From Winogradskyella vidalii (GTDB taxonomy: Bacteria; Bacteroidota; Bacteroidia; Flavobacteriales; Flavobacteriaceae), in assembly GCF_013403955.1 (NCBI RefSeq), contig NZ_JABFDG010000001.1, forward strand, positions 248,001 through 312,000: a stretch of 64,000 bases of DNA, in the 5' to 3' direction. This document shows positions 17,966-27,728 of the stretch, piece after piece. The translations under genes and the position numbers were made by a program. The notes beneath the pieces are model-generated. The model was not told where the DNA came from. It worked only from the letters and a program-made list of their open reading frames with translations, and ran no database searches. Numbering within the stretch: the first letter of the stretch is position 1; each line of letters starts with the position of its first letter.

Positions 17966-20782
17966 ATGATAAAAAATATATTAATAGTTCTTGCCGTATT
18001 GTTAATAACAGGAAACACTTTTGCGAAAGATATTTATGTGTCTCCTACAGGAAAAGACACTAATTCCGGAACAAAAAACAGTCCTTTTTTAAGTTTTGAA
18101 AAAGCCTTACTAGAGGTGAAAAAATATGCAGGTAACGAAGCCGTTACGGTCTGGTTTACTTCTGGAGAATATTATCTTAATAAAACCATTGAGATAGGTA
18201 ATGCTTATTCTGGAACGGAAAAATATCCCGTTGTATTTTCAGCTATACCTGGAGCAAAAGTAATTATCAAAGGCTCTCAGCGATTAGAGCATCTAGAATG
18301 GAAAACCTATAAAAATGGTATTTATCAAGCGCAAGTTCCTGAAGGCATGTCTATGGATCAATTATTTGTTAATGAAGAACGCCAAGTGAGAGCACGATTC
18401 CCTAATTATGATTATGAGAATCCACTTCGTGACGGGAAAGGATACCTTCAAGTCACAGGTGGTACAGATAAGCGTTATGATAAATGGTTTTCCTATGACC
18501 CTGAAACTTTTTCATATAAAACATGGGAGCATCCAGAAACAGGAATTGTGCATGGTTTCCAAAGTCATAATTGGGGAAATATGCAGTACAGACTTAAATC
18601 AATTAATAAAGAACAAAATAAAATTTTTCTTAACGAAGGTGGTTGGCAACTTCAAAGAACACATGGTATTGGAGGGAAAAAAAGTCATGCGTCTTACTAT
18701 TTTGTTGAAAATATTTTTGAAGAACTAGATGTTCCTGGGGAATGGTTTTTAAATACAGAAACTAATACGCTTTACTATTATCCGATGCAAGGCGTAAAAT
18801 TAAGTGACGTTAAAATTGAAGTTCCAGTTATAAAAGATATGATTCAGTTGAAGGGCACTAAAGAAGCTCCTGTAAAACATATTCAGTTTAAAGGATTCAA
18901 TTTTACACAAACCAACTACACGTTTATGGAGTCTTATGAGCCTGTAGCTCGCGGAGATTGGGCTATTCATAGAGGTGGTGCTATTTTTATGGAAGGTACA
19001 GAAAACCTGTTAATTGCAGATTGTAATTTTGAATATGTAGGTGGTAATGGTGTATTTATGAGTGCTTACAATCGTAATAATAAAGTAAGCGGTTGTAGAT
19101 TTGTACACACCGGAGAAAGTGCGGTTTGCTTTGTTGGTTCGCCGGAAGCTGTTCGGTTTTATCAAACTTGGGATGACAGATTAATGGATGGCAAGAATTG
19201 GAATGAAATGCGTGAAAATATGGACTTAGAAGCTGGTCCTAAAACCCCAGATTATCCAAAGAATTGCGTTGTAGAAAATAGTATCATGCACGACTTTGGT
19301 GACGTTGGTAAACAAGTGGCAGGCGTTTACATTTCTATGAGTCATAAAATAACAGCGTCTCACAATACCATTTACAATTGTCCACGTGCAGGCATATGTA
19401 TTAATGATGGTACTTGGGGAGGACACCTTATCGAATTTAATGATATATGGGAAACGGTAAGAGAAACAGGAGAGCATGGCCCTTTTAATTCTTGGGGACG
19501 AGAAAGACAATGGAAAGGTGGTAGAGGAACCAATGAGCACTTTATAAAGGAATTAACAAGATTGGATGCTATTGACAACACAATTTTACGAAATAACAAA
19601 ATAGCCAATTATAGAAAATCTATTAGTGCAGGAAATTGGACGATTGATTTAGATGATGGTTCTAGTTACTATGAGATCTATAACAATTTAAATTTAGGTT
19701 CTACCATTAAACTAAGAGATGGCATGGGACGAAAGGTTTTTAACAACATAACCGTAAGTGCGGTTCCTTTAGGTTGGCATGTATGGCCAAAAAATTCCGA
19801 AGATGAAATTTTTAACAATATTTTTGTGATTGCTGGAACTTTACCTGGAAAAACGACGCCTACAAATAACTTTATACGTGAAGTTGCTTTACCAACCGAT
19901 GTTAAATGGAGTACCAATTACGATAAAAACCTGTATTGGAATGTTAATAATCCTGAAGATTTTAATATGACACAAGATATGAATATGGAGGAATGGAATA
20001 GGAGAGGGTATGACCTAAGTTCTATTGTGGCCAATCCTAATTTTGTGGATCCAATAAACGGCAATTATCAAGTGCAAGAGAACTCACCAGCGTTAAAATT
20101 AGGTTTTAAGAATTTTCCAATGGATGAATTTGGTCATCAGATGACACGTATTTTGCCTTTTGGAGGAGATTTTGAAAATGAGCTTGAAGTTAGTTTAGAA
20201 GCAGATATTAGAGCCCCAAAAGGTTCTAAGGTTTATTTTACCACAGATGGTTCAGAACCAAATTTGAATTCAGCAATATATTCATCACCATTTAAAATAA
20301 AGAACACTACGGTAATTAAGGCAAGAACTTTTAATGCAAACGGCATTGCAATAGGATTTACTGCAGAAGCCGTCTTTAATAACGTAAAAACAGTTACATA
20401 TCCAAGTTGGTTAAGCACCTTAATTGCTGGTGAATTTAAGGCAGATAGTAGCAATCAGGATAAAATTACAAAATCTAGAAAAGCACTTGAAAAAGAAATA
20501 CATGGCGCTTTGTTGATTAATATTGCAGACGATCCAGATTTAATAGATGCCACAGGTGGCTATAATTTTGGCTGTTATATTAAGTCTTTGGATCCTAAAA
20601 AAGGACAAATGTGGTTAGATGGTGGACTCGATAAAGATTGGGTGATTCAAAAATTAAACAAGCATAAGGTTTCAAATATTGCACATTTACAAAAGTTCCT
20701 TAAAACATATTCGGGCCAAACCGTAACGATTACTGCGGTGAGAGATTATGGTACTAAGGTATTTGAGGTAAGCATTCCTTAA
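17966..20782 (+). CDS. GH141-like beta-helix glycosidase with CHB_HEX-type and PDZ-like C-terminal domains
   Basis: This exported protein has 938 residues and a signal peptide of about 20 residues. The N-terminus, DIYVSPTGKDTNSGT, and the motif QLFVNEERQVRARFPNYD are GH141-like. Beta-helix repeats run to about 700 and include LDDGSSYYEIYNN, aligning with the paralogue at 13765. After the helix comes a chitobiase-type C-terminal beta-sandwich (about 738-806; PKGSKVYFTTDGSEPN). A PDZ-like domain follows (about 815-938; GGYNFGCYIKSLDPKKGQ). The beta-sandwich inserted before the PDZ is absent from the paralogue. Terminal or branch fucose removal is inferred. It ends the sulfatase - GH141 - propeller - GH141 run. 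Confidence 0.75.
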   Translation: MIKNILIVLAVLLITGNTFAKDIYVSPTGKDTNSGTKNSPFLSFEKALLEVKKYAGNEAVTVWFTSGEYYLNKTIEIGNAYSGTEKYPVVFSAIPGAKVIIKGSQRLEHLEWKTYKNGIYQAQVPEGMSMDQLFVNEERQVRARFPNYDYENPLRDGKGYLQVTGGTDKRYDKWFSYDPETFSYKTWEHPETGIVHGFQSHNWGNMQYRLKSINKEQNKIFLNEGGWQLQRTHGIGGKKSHASYYFVENIFEELDVPGEWFLNTETNTLYYYPMQGVKLSDVKIEVPVIKDMIQLKGTKEAPVKHIQFKGFNFTQTNYTFMESYEPVARGDWAIHRGGAIFMEGTENLLIADCNFEYVGGNGVFMSAYNRNNKVSGCRFVHTGESAVCFVGSPEAVRFYQTWDDRLMDGKNWNEMRENMDLEAGPKTPDYPKNCVVENSIMHDFGDVGKQVAGVYISMSHKITASHNTIYNCPRAGICINDGTWGGHLIEFNDIWETVRETGEHGPFNSWGRERQWKGGRGTNEHFIKELTRLDAIDNTILRNNKIANYRKSISAGNWTIDLDDGSSYYEIYNNLNLGSTIKLRDGMGRKVFNNITVSAVPLGWHVWPKNSEDEIFNNIFVIAGTLPGKTTPTNNFIREVALPTDVKWSTNYDKNLYWNVNNPEDFNMTQDMNMEEWNRRGYDLSSIVANPNFVDPINGNYQVQENSPALKLGFKNFPMDEFGHQMTRILPFGGDFENELEVSLEADIRAPKGSKVYFTTDGSEPNLNSAIYSSPFKIKNTTVIKARTFNANGIAIGFTAEAVFNNVKTVTYPSWLSTLIAGEFKADSSNQDKITKSRKALEKEIHGALLINIADDPDLIDATGGYNFGCYIKSLDPKKGQMWLDGGLDKDWVIQKLNKHKVSNIAHLQKFLKTYSGQTVTITAVRDYGTKVFEVSIP

Positions 20783-20972
20783 GTGTATATGTATTATTAC
20801 AAATAATATGTAATAAAAAGACTGCTAAAAGGTGTATCAGAATTCAATAATCAGATTTTTTAAGGATTAATCTTTATTTATCAAAAAATGTATGAAATTT
20901 GGAGACTAGTATAGTTAGGTGCTTTAAAACCTATTATTTTCTAGATTCACATCTCATAATATAGATTAAAGA

Positions 20973-22124
20973 ATGACTAAAAAAGTATTTGTTTCAGGAT
21001 GTTTTGATATGTTGCATAGTGGACATGTTGCCTTTTTTAAAGAAGCGGCAACGTATGGCGATTTATATGTAGGGATAGGTTCAGACGCGACAATAGAAAA
21101 ATTGAAAGGGCGTAAAACCATTACGTCAGAACAAGAACGACTTTACATGATTGATTCTATAAAGTATGTAAAAGAGGTTTTCGTTAATAGTAGCTCTGGA
21201 ATTTTAGATTTTAAAGAGGAATTGGAACAATTAAAACCAGATCTCTTTGTGGTGAATGAAGATGGTTTTTCATCTATGAAAGAAGAGCTTTGTAATACTT
21301 TAGGGATTGAATTAAAAATTTTAAAACGGGTTCCTGACGCAGATCTACCTCCCCGCTCAACCACTGCCATTAGAACGACAGGGAATTGTTCATTACCATA
21401 TAGAATAGATTTAGCAGGTACATGGATAGATCAGCCATACGTTTCTAAGTATCACCCTGGATGGGCTATAACCTTATCTTTAGAGCCAATCATCGAATAT
21501 AATGAACGCTGTGGTATGTCTACATCAACAAGAAATGCGGCAAAAAAAATATGGCCACATTACTTGCCTTTTGATAAACCAGAAAAATTAGCTGAAATAC
21601 TTTTTAAATTTGAAAATACTCCTGGTTCAGCATTAATTTCAGGCGCGCAAGATGCTATAGGCATATGTATGCCTGGCGTAGTTAGACATCATTACGATAA
21701 TGGGTATTGGCCAACAAAATTCGAATCCATTCATTCTGAATCTACGCTTTCATGGTTAGAAGATCATCTTTGTATGGTGCTGCTTTGGCCAAGAGCACAA
21801 GAGCTAGACCTGTTAAAAGAAACCGATATAAATGAAACCAATGTAAAATCGCTTTCTGATTCTGCAGATAAGGTATGGGACGCCATTAAAAGTGAAGATT
21901 TGGAAAAATTTGCTGAAGGATTTTTAGAATCATTTGAAGCACAAACTAAAATGTTTCCTGCAATGGTGGATCCGAAAATAAAGGCAGAGATTGATAAATA
22001 TAAAGACAAAGCAATGGGATGGAAATTAGCTGGTGCTGGCGGAGGTGGCTATTTAATATTGGTCTCTGAAAAACCAATAGAAGGTACTATGCGCGTTAAT
22101 ATTCGTAGAAAAGAAGTTTTGTAA
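20973..22124 (+). CDS. Cytidylyltransferase-GHMP kinase fusion, putative sugar activation enzyme
   Basis: This is a cytoplasmic protein of 383 residues with no signal peptide. Residues 1-135 are a nucleotidyltransferase of the glycerol-3-phosphate cytidylyltransferase type: CFDMLHSGH gives the HxGH signature (His15, His18), and PPRSTTAIR (126-134) matches the second nucleotide-binding motif. Residues 140-383 resemble a GHMP sugar kinase: LPYRIDLAGTWID (141-153) is motif 1 and KLAGAGGGGY (351-360) is motif 3. The usual GLGSSSA motif 2 is not evident; LISGAQDAIGI (221-231) resembles the QDQ region of heptose kinases instead. It is the only intracellular enzyme of the locus, 190 bases after the GH141 gene. 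A sugar-1-phosphate made by the kinase half and activated by the transferase half would be logical, but this is inference; fucose is a candidate substrate. Confidence 0.65.
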   Translation: MTKKVFVSGCFDMLHSGHVAFFKEAATYGDLYVGIGSDATIEKLKGRKTITSEQERLYMIDSIKYVKEVFVNSSSGILDFKEELEQLKPDLFVVNEDGFSSMKEELCNTLGIELKILKRVPDADLPPRSTTAIRTTGNCSLPYRIDLAGTWIDQPYVSKYHPGWAITLSLEPIIEYNERCGMSTSTRNAAKKIWPHYLPFDKPEKLAEILFKFENTPGSALISGAQDAIGICMPGVVRHHYDNGYWPTKFESIHSESTLSWLEDHLCMVLLWPRAQELDLLKETDINETNVKSLSDSADKVWDAIKSEDLEKFAEGFLESFEAQTKMFPAMVDPKIKAEIDKYKDKAMGWKLAGAGGGGYLILVSEKPIEGTMRVNIRRKEVL

Positions 22125-22200
22125 ATAATTTTGACCACATTACTTTTTTATAAAAATAGATACTTACTTCTAAAATTGAAATTCTATTACTATAATTTTT

Positions 22201-23397
22201 TTAATGCCAAGTTATCTTAGCTTGTCTAGTTTCAGTATTAACCCAAACGGAAGCATGTTCAAACTCGCGGGTAAACTCCCAACCTGTCGTTGAGGTTCTA
22301 TGGTATGCACCTTTAGGTGCGCCTAATGGTTTTTGCAATTCTGGATAATCCATTAAAGAACCATGAGCCAATTGCCACCCCCAACCATATTGAAAATATG
22401 AATATGGCTGTGCACCAATTAAGTAGCAAGCGTGATAAAACTCTAATTTCTCTTTAGAAAGTTTTGAAAAACGTTCATTTCTAAATTTTCCTTTGTAAAA
22501 TGAAGGGTCTGAAACAGCTACGCTGTCATACTCTACACCAATTCTAAATATGGACATTTTTCCGGCTTTAGAAATTCTAAGCATATCTTCCCAATCCTTC
22601 AATAGTTTTTCTTTAGTTAATAAGTCATTTCCATAATGTTCAAACATATTGGCATCTATAGAAGGTAAAACATGTCGTGCCAATTTAGCATTTGCATTAT
22701 TACCTAATAATATTTTATCAGGACCTAATCTTTCCTTTAAAGCTTTCATCATAGTTCCCATGGCTATTTGAACGTCTTGGGCTTTATCTTGGCGTAACCA
22801 TGAAAAACCATGCATTTGGTCTATAAAAGCACCATCGGCACCAGAAAACGCAACGCCTTCTGCTACCGTATTTACCCACCATTCTTGAAAATCAGAATTT
22901 AAAACATCAAAATAAAAAACGTTTTCTCGCTCCTCTAATGCTTTGGTTTCAGGTTTTTCTATTAAAAACGCCTTAAGCTTTGGATAATTATTAATATTTT
23001 CATGCGTAAAATTCTCATTATATGATGTAAATGGCCATGCATAAGCCGAATTAAAATAGAAAAGCACTTTCATATCTGGCTTTAACTTTTTAAAAGCTGC
23101 TACCTCATGCTTTGCTCCTAATTCTGCAGCACCTAATTGTCCTTGTCCATGAGATTTTTCAATACAAATAAAATCTGTGCGTTCTGCAATATGGTTGACC
23201 TCTTCTGGGTGTAACACTCTTATTGGGTCACCAAACATATAATACATTGGGGTCGTTTTCCAATTAAATTTGGGATAAAATGGTTTTGTTTCAAAAGTAC
23301 TACCATCACTTATTTTATAAGGAGTTTGAACTGTTGCACATGAACAAAACAATAAAAAGAAGGACAATACGCTGTTGATAACAAAACTGCTTTTCAT
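22201..23397 (-). CDS. Putative glycoside hydrolase lipoprotein (GHL15/GH168-like)
   Basis: This lipoprotein has 398 residues with a lipobox around LFCSCA. It resembles the hypothetical glycosidase group GHL15 and, by context and residue spacing, GH168 endo-1,3-fucanases. A (beta/alpha)8-type layout is suggested by VLFYFNSAYAW, GADGAFIDQMHG (Asp193), ILLGNNANAK and ANMFEHYG (Glu253). The two acids are 60 residues apart and lie at predicted strand ends. The C-terminus is FTREFEHASVWVNTET, a pattern shared with the paralogues at 36573 and 44587. It is the last gene of the long minus-strand run. The GH168 link rests on memory of the family and is not certain; endo-cleavage of the fucan is therefore tentative. 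Confidence 0.6.
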   Translation of the reverse strand: MKSSFVINSVLSFFLLFCSCATVQTPYKISDGSTFETKPFYPKFNWKTTPMYYMFGDPIRVLHPEEVNHIAERTDFICIEKSHGQGQLGAAELGAKHEVAAFKKLKPDMKVLFYFNSAYAWPFTSYNENFTHENINNYPKLKAFLIEKPETKALEERENVFYFDVLNSDFQEWWVNTVAEGVAFSGADGAFIDQMHGFSWLRQDKAQDVQIAMGTMMKALKERLGPDKILLGNNANAKLARHVLPSIDANMFEHYGNDLLTKEKLLKDWEDMLRISKAGKMSIFRIGVEYDSVAVSDPSFYKGKFRNERFSKLSKEKLEFYHACYLIGAQPYSYFQYGWGWQLAHGSLMDYPELQKPLGAPKGAYHRTSTTGWEFTREFEHASVWVNTETRQAKITWH

Positions 23398-23436
23398 TAA
23401 AAAAATATTTTGTTGTTTATGTAATAATTAAGATTA

Positions 23437-24966
23437 TTAATTTTTTGCTTTCTTTTTATTTTTTGCTTTCTTACTACCATTAACAGCTTTTTTTTTCCAT
23501 AAAATAATATCATCTATATCATTTTTAGAAAACTCCCCTTTGGTACTTCTTCCTGTTTTTATATCTAATTCCAATTGCTTTAAAAGTTGTTCCGCAATTT
23601 CAGGACGTGTTGTATATAAGTTTGTAGTCTCGGCAGGATCATTTTCCATATCATATAATTGCGCAACAGGCATAGTATCTAATGTAGAATCATCTTCTTT
23701 AGGAGTACTCCAGCCTCCTGATCCTCTAGCTAATAACAGCTTCCATTTTCCTAATCTATACCCAAAATGACCACTAATAGAATGATGAATAACACCAGCT
23801 CTAGTACTATTGATAGCTTCCCCGTATAATGCCGGTAAAAAACTCACACTATCTTCACCACTTTTGCTTGGCATAGCAACATCTGTTATTTCGGAGAACG
23901 TAGCGAAAATATCGGTTAAGCAAATTAAATCATTGTTTGTGGTGTTAGGTTCTATGTTATTGGGCCATTTTACAATAAATGGTATGCGATGGCCACCATC
24001 CCATAAATCGGATTTTGAACCACGGTAGCCTGCACTTACGAGATGTCCTTTTTTTGCAAGTCCTTTGATATTTGCAGCTTTAGAAGCACCGTTGTCACTA
24101 GTAAATATCACCAATGTATTTTCGGTAAATCCATTAGCTTCAAGAGCATCAGTTATAGCGCCTACGGTGGCATCAGTTTGCATTACAAAATCGGCATAAT
24201 TACCAAGTCCACTTTTTCCTTGCCATTCTTTTGAAGGTACAATTGGTGTATGCGGGGATCCTAAAGGCACATATAAGAAAAAAGGTTTTTCGTCTTTATT
24301 TTTTGCTTGATTGTTAATATACTCTACCGATTTAGTTGTTAAACGAGGTAACATATTAATTACATCGTCATGACTAATTACTTTGTCATTTTCTATAACT
24401 GCTTTCATACTCCCCGCGTGGTGAAAACCATGATAATAATCAAATCCTCTATGAATTGGTCCATCTGGTATCGTTGCACCTACAGGTGGTAAGTTTCTCC
24501 CTTTTTTGCGAATAGTTGTTTGAGTAATAGAATCAATATATTGAAAATTTAAATGCCATTTTCCAATGATAGCTGTATGATACCCTTGGTCTTTAAGAAA
24601 GTTTCCTATTGTAGGTCGGTCTTCTTTAATTAAATTGGGTTTAAAACCAGATACAACGCCACGTTGTAATGTTGTTCTCCAACTATAGCGTCCGGTCATA
24701 ATACCATATCGCGTAGGTGTACAAACAGATGCTCCAGAATGTGCATCCGTAAATGTCATCCCTTCTTGGTTTAATTGATCTATTTGAGGGGTTTTAATTT
24801 TACTAGTTTCTGGTGCTAAACTTTGTACATCACCATAGCCTAAATCATCACAGACTATCAGGACAATATTAGGTTTCTTTGCATTTTTTTGGGCATTAGA
24901 AGACCAAGTAAAGATGCTTAATAGTAAAACAATTAATCTAAGGCTATTAAGTTTTTGTTTTTTCAT
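23437..24966 (-). CDS. S1 sulfatase with CTPTR motif and lysine-rich tail
   Basis: This exported sulfatase has 509 residues and a signal peptide of about 25 residues ending SSNAQ. DD at 40-41, Cys82 in CTPTR, GKWHLNF, SPHTP and TSDNGAS are the expected catalytic signatures. Threonine in place of serine in CxPSR is a known tolerated variant of the formylglycine motif. The C-terminal 20 residues are lysine-rich (KKAVNGSKKAKNKKKAKN) and could bind anionic sulfated glycan; this is my inference. It is closely related in motif order to 26200 and 27729. A GHL15/GH168-like gene lies 39 bases downstream and the esterase 69 bases upstream, all on the same strand. Confidence 0.9.
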   Translation of the reverse strand: MKKQKLNSLRLIVLLLSIFTWSSNAQKNAKKPNIVLIVCDDLGYGDVQSLAPETSKIKTPQIDQLNQEGMTFTDAHSGASVCTPTRYGIMTGRYSWRTTLQRGVVSGFKPNLIKEDRPTIGNFLKDQGYHTAIIGKWHLNFQYIDSITQTTIRKKGRNLPPVGATIPDGPIHRGFDYYHGFHHAGSMKAVIENDKVISHDDVINMLPRLTTKSVEYINNQAKNKDEKPFFLYVPLGSPHTPIVPSKEWQGKSGLGNYADFVMQTDATVGAITDALEANGFTENTLVIFTSDNGASKAANIKGLAKKGHLVSAGYRGSKSDLWDGGHRIPFIVKWPNNIEPNTTNNDLICLTDIFATFSEITDVAMPSKSGEDSVSFLPALYGEAINSTRAGVIHHSISGHFGYRLGKWKLLLARGSGGWSTPKEDDSTLDTMPVAQLYDMENDPAETTNLYTTRPEIAEQLLKQLELDIKTGRSTKGEFSKNDIDDIILWKKKAVNGSKKAKNKKKAKN

Positions 24967-25035
24967 GGTTATATTAATTTAGTATTGTTGTGAAATAAAA
25001 TTTTTTAAAGGAATTTTTATAGTATTGTATTCCGT

Positions 25036-26184
25036 TTATTTTAAATATGAATTAAAATAGTCTATTGTTGTTTTGATTATCGATTCTCTTGTTGGATTAA
25101 TGTCAGCTCCAACTTTTCGCCAATTATGACCTGCATTTTTTACAATTAATGTGGTTACAGGTGCGCCAATTTTATTCGCTTTTTCTGCCATATAATAAGC
25201 ATGCTTTACTGGGATGGTAGTGTCTTGGTTGCCTTGGATCATTAATAACGGAGCGCTGTTTTTATCTAAATAATTAATCGGACTCATTTCCTTATACAGG
25301 GCTAATTTATCTTTAGGTTTGGTATCTGGTTTTGTTATTCTAGCACCAAATCGATCTTTAAAATTTGGGCTATCATCATGATTGAATAAACTGATATCTT
25401 CAAAATCGCAAGGACCATACCACGAGACTCCAGCGACCATGTTATACCTGTAAGGAGCCAAATCAGGATCGCCTTTAAGAGTTTCTGGAGCACTTAATAA
25501 TAGCATTTGGGAAATATGACCACCAGCAGAATCTCCAAAGGAGAAAAACCGATTGGCATCAATGCCTAATGTTTCACTGTGTTTAGACAAATAACGCATA
25601 GCATCTTTACTGTCTATTACGCAATCTCGCATGGTCGTAGTTCCGTCTTTTTTCCAAAGTCTGTAACTCACGGATACCACACAAAATCCTTTTTCTAAAA
25701 GTGCTGTATGCACAGTTTTAAAAGACGCATTTGCTGCGCCGTGTCGGCTACCTGCTGCCCAGCCACCTCCATGTGTGTATATCACTACGGGTAATTTCTC
25801 TCCTTCCTTTGACGATTTAGGATAATAAATATCTAAGTATAAATCCTCTTCTTCGGTAACTTTATAAAGCACATTTAACTTTCTTTTTCCTTCTGTTTTC
25901 AAGTACGGAACTTGCTTTTTAGCCGAAAATTCTTCATAGCTAATGAGGGCATCTCCGTTACTATCCAATAATTTATTTAAATTTTTCCATAGACGTTTGT
26001 TGTCATCCTCTGTAAATTCCCCGTCTTTGTTTTCATCTAATCTTTCCCAAGTTTTGTTAATGTAAACATCGCGATACGCTCCGTTGGATTGATCCTCTGA
26101 TTGCGCAAATCCATGTAAAAAAGGAAATGTGATACCTAGAATTACTAATGAAACATTAAAATTAAATTTTCTAAATCTTGTCAT
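25036..26184 (-). CDS. Exported alpha/beta-hydrolase esterase with N-terminal EF-hands
   Basis: This 382-residue protein has a signal peptide of about 27 residues ending GFAQ. Two EF-hand-like calcium loops follow: [12 protein letters not shown] (about 54-65) and [12 protein letters not shown] (about 73-84). The esterase domain has the oxyanion-hole motif HGGGW, the nucleophile elbow GDSAGG (Ser), an acidic member near [10 protein letters not shown] and the histidine in NAGHNW. This is the pattern of acetyl-esterase-like enzymes of the BD-FAE / esterase-lipase class. Here it probably removes O-acetyl groups from the polysaccharide. It lies between two sulfatases with 15- and 69-base gaps. Calcium-dependent stability via the EF-hands would fit a marine exported enzyme but is inferred. 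Confidence 0.8.
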   Translation of the reverse strand: MTRFRKFNFNVSLVILGITFPFLHGFAQSEDQSNGAYRDVYINKTWERLDENKDGEFTEDDNKRLWKNLNKLLDSNGDALISYEEFSAKKQVPYLKTEGKRKLNVLYKVTEEEDLYLDIYYPKSSKEGEKLPVVIYTHGGGWAAGSRHGAANASFKTVHTALLEKGFCVVSVSYRLWKKDGTTTMRDCVIDSKDAMRYLSKHSETLGIDANRFFSFGDSAGGHISQMLLLSAPETLKGDPDLAPYRYNMVAGVSWYGPCDFEDISLFNHDDSPNFKDRFGARITKPDTKPKDKLALYKEMSPINYLDKNSAPLLMIQGNQDTTIPVKHAYYMAEKANKIGAPVTTLIVKNAGHNWRKVGADINPTRESIIKTTIDYFNSYLK

Positions 26185-26199
26185 AACTCTGATGTATTC

Positions 26200-27696
26200 C
26201 TATTTATTACTATACCCTTGACTTTTATAGGTCTCTAAAAGTTGTTCTAATTCTGCTACAACTTCAGGATGTTCGTTATAGAGATTATTCTTTTCTTCAG
26301 GATCATTAATCATATCATATAAAGTCCCAGGAGCTTCGTTAGGTTTTGGTTCTATAGACCTTGGCTTTGTAAAACCACCGGAACCTAATTCGGGAGTGTA
26401 TTTCCATTTGCCTTTTCTAATGGAGAACACACCAAACATTGAATGATGCACAACGGCTACTCTAATTGGTGTCTCTATTTTAGATGTATAAGCAGGCCAA
26501 AGATTGTAACTGTCTTCAGCTCCTTTTTCTACGTTAGGTTGATTTAATATACCAGATAAGGTCGCAAACAAATCTGTTGTACACATGAGTTGATTCGATT
26601 CCAATCCTGCAGGAATGACACCTGGCCACTGTGCAATGTATGGCACGCGATGACCTCCTTCGTAAATATCGGCTTTTTGACCTTGGTATATATAATTGGC
26701 ACGATGCGCAAATTTTTCTTTATCTCTTTCGGTCCAATTAGAGCCGTTATCAGAAGTCACAATAATTAAGGTGTTATCTAGTTGTCCAGATTTTTCTAAG
26801 GCAGTAACCACTGCACCTACAGCATCATCTACCATGGTTACAAAATCACCATAATCGCCTGCTTCAGATTTACCTACAGCATCACCTATTGGTAACCAAG
26901 GTGTATGAGGTGCTGTTAACGCAAAATAAAGGAAGAAAGGTTGGTCTGTATTTTTTTGATCATCAATAAAAGAAACCGATTTTTTTGTAAAATTGTCTAA
27001 GACTTGATCAAAAACAAAATTTGGTGCTTTTTCCCCTGGCCTCCAACTAAGACCGCGACCCTTTCTTTTTACGTTTGTATATGCTGTAGGTAATTCAACA
27101 GCTTTTCCATTTTCGATATATAAGTAAGGAGGGATGTCTAATGATGCAGGAATGATATATGAATAGTCAAAGCCTAAATAACTAGGGTCTTTTATGGGTT
27201 TACTAAAATCGACATTACTAACTCCGTCTTTTGCTTTTATAGTCTTATCTCCTTCTTTTGGTTGCATATCTAAGCCTATGTGCCATTTTCCAATACATGC
27301 TGTTGTATAGCCATTATTTTTAAGATAAGAAGCTACTGTTGGCCTGCTTTCTTCTATTAAAGCAGGTTTGTAACCGTTTAAAACCCCTTTTTTTAATGTG
27401 CTTCTCCAGGCATAACGTCCTGTAATGATACCATATCGCGTAGGAGTACAGACAGAAGAATTTGTGTGTGCATCTGTAAAATGAACGCCTTCTGATAGCA
27501 TTTTATCCATGTGTGGCGTTTGAATTCCGGATTCTGGATTTAATGACGACAAGTCGCCATATCCCATATCATCGGCCAAAATATATACAATATTTGGAGT
27601 CGTATTTTTAGTCGTAACATCTTGTTTTTCAATAGTGGTTTGGGCCTTACAAGAGGTTATAAAAGCTAAGATGAAAAGGAATCGTAATATGTTCAT
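26200..27696 (-). CDS. S1 sulfatase lipoprotein, CTPTR type
   Basis: This sulfatase of 498 residues has a lipobox at ITSCKA (Cys16), so it is anchored to a membrane. ADDMGYGD with DD at 42-43, Cys83 in CTPTR, GKWHIG, SPHTP-like APHTP and TSDNGSN are the catalytic signatures. It aligns in motif order with 27729 and 23437, forming a cluster of three close paralogues that probably differ in sulfate position or linkage. An esterase lies 15 bases downstream in the same transcript. No C-terminal extra domain is seen. Confidence 0.9.
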   Translation of the reverse strand: MNILRFLFILAFITSCKAQTTIEKQDVTTKNTTPNIVYILADDMGYGDLSSLNPESGIQTPHMDKMLSEGVHFTDAHTNSSVCTPTRYGIITGRYAWRSTLKKGVLNGYKPALIEESRPTVASYLKNNGYTTACIGKWHIGLDMQPKEGDKTIKAKDGVSNVDFSKPIKDPSYLGFDYSYIIPASLDIPPYLYIENGKAVELPTAYTNVKRKGRGLSWRPGEKAPNFVFDQVLDNFTKKSVSFIDDQKNTDQPFFLYFALTAPHTPWLPIGDAVGKSEAGDYGDFVTMVDDAVGAVVTALEKSGQLDNTLIIVTSDNGSNWTERDKEKFAHRANYIYQGQKADIYEGGHRVPYIAQWPGVIPAGLESNQLMCTTDLFATLSGILNQPNVEKGAEDSYNLWPAYTSKIETPIRVAVVHHSMFGVFSIRKGKWKYTPELGSGGFTKPRSIEPKPNEAPGTLYDMINDPEEKNNLYNEHPEVVAELEQLLETYKSQGYSNK

Positions 27697-27728
27697 TCGT
27701 TCTTTTAATATAATTATTGTGGCTTAAA

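Noticed and set aside
20795..20815. TATTAC/GTAATA repeat after the second GH141 gene
   Set aside because: It is AT-only with a short stem and no clear T run, so not a reliable terminator.
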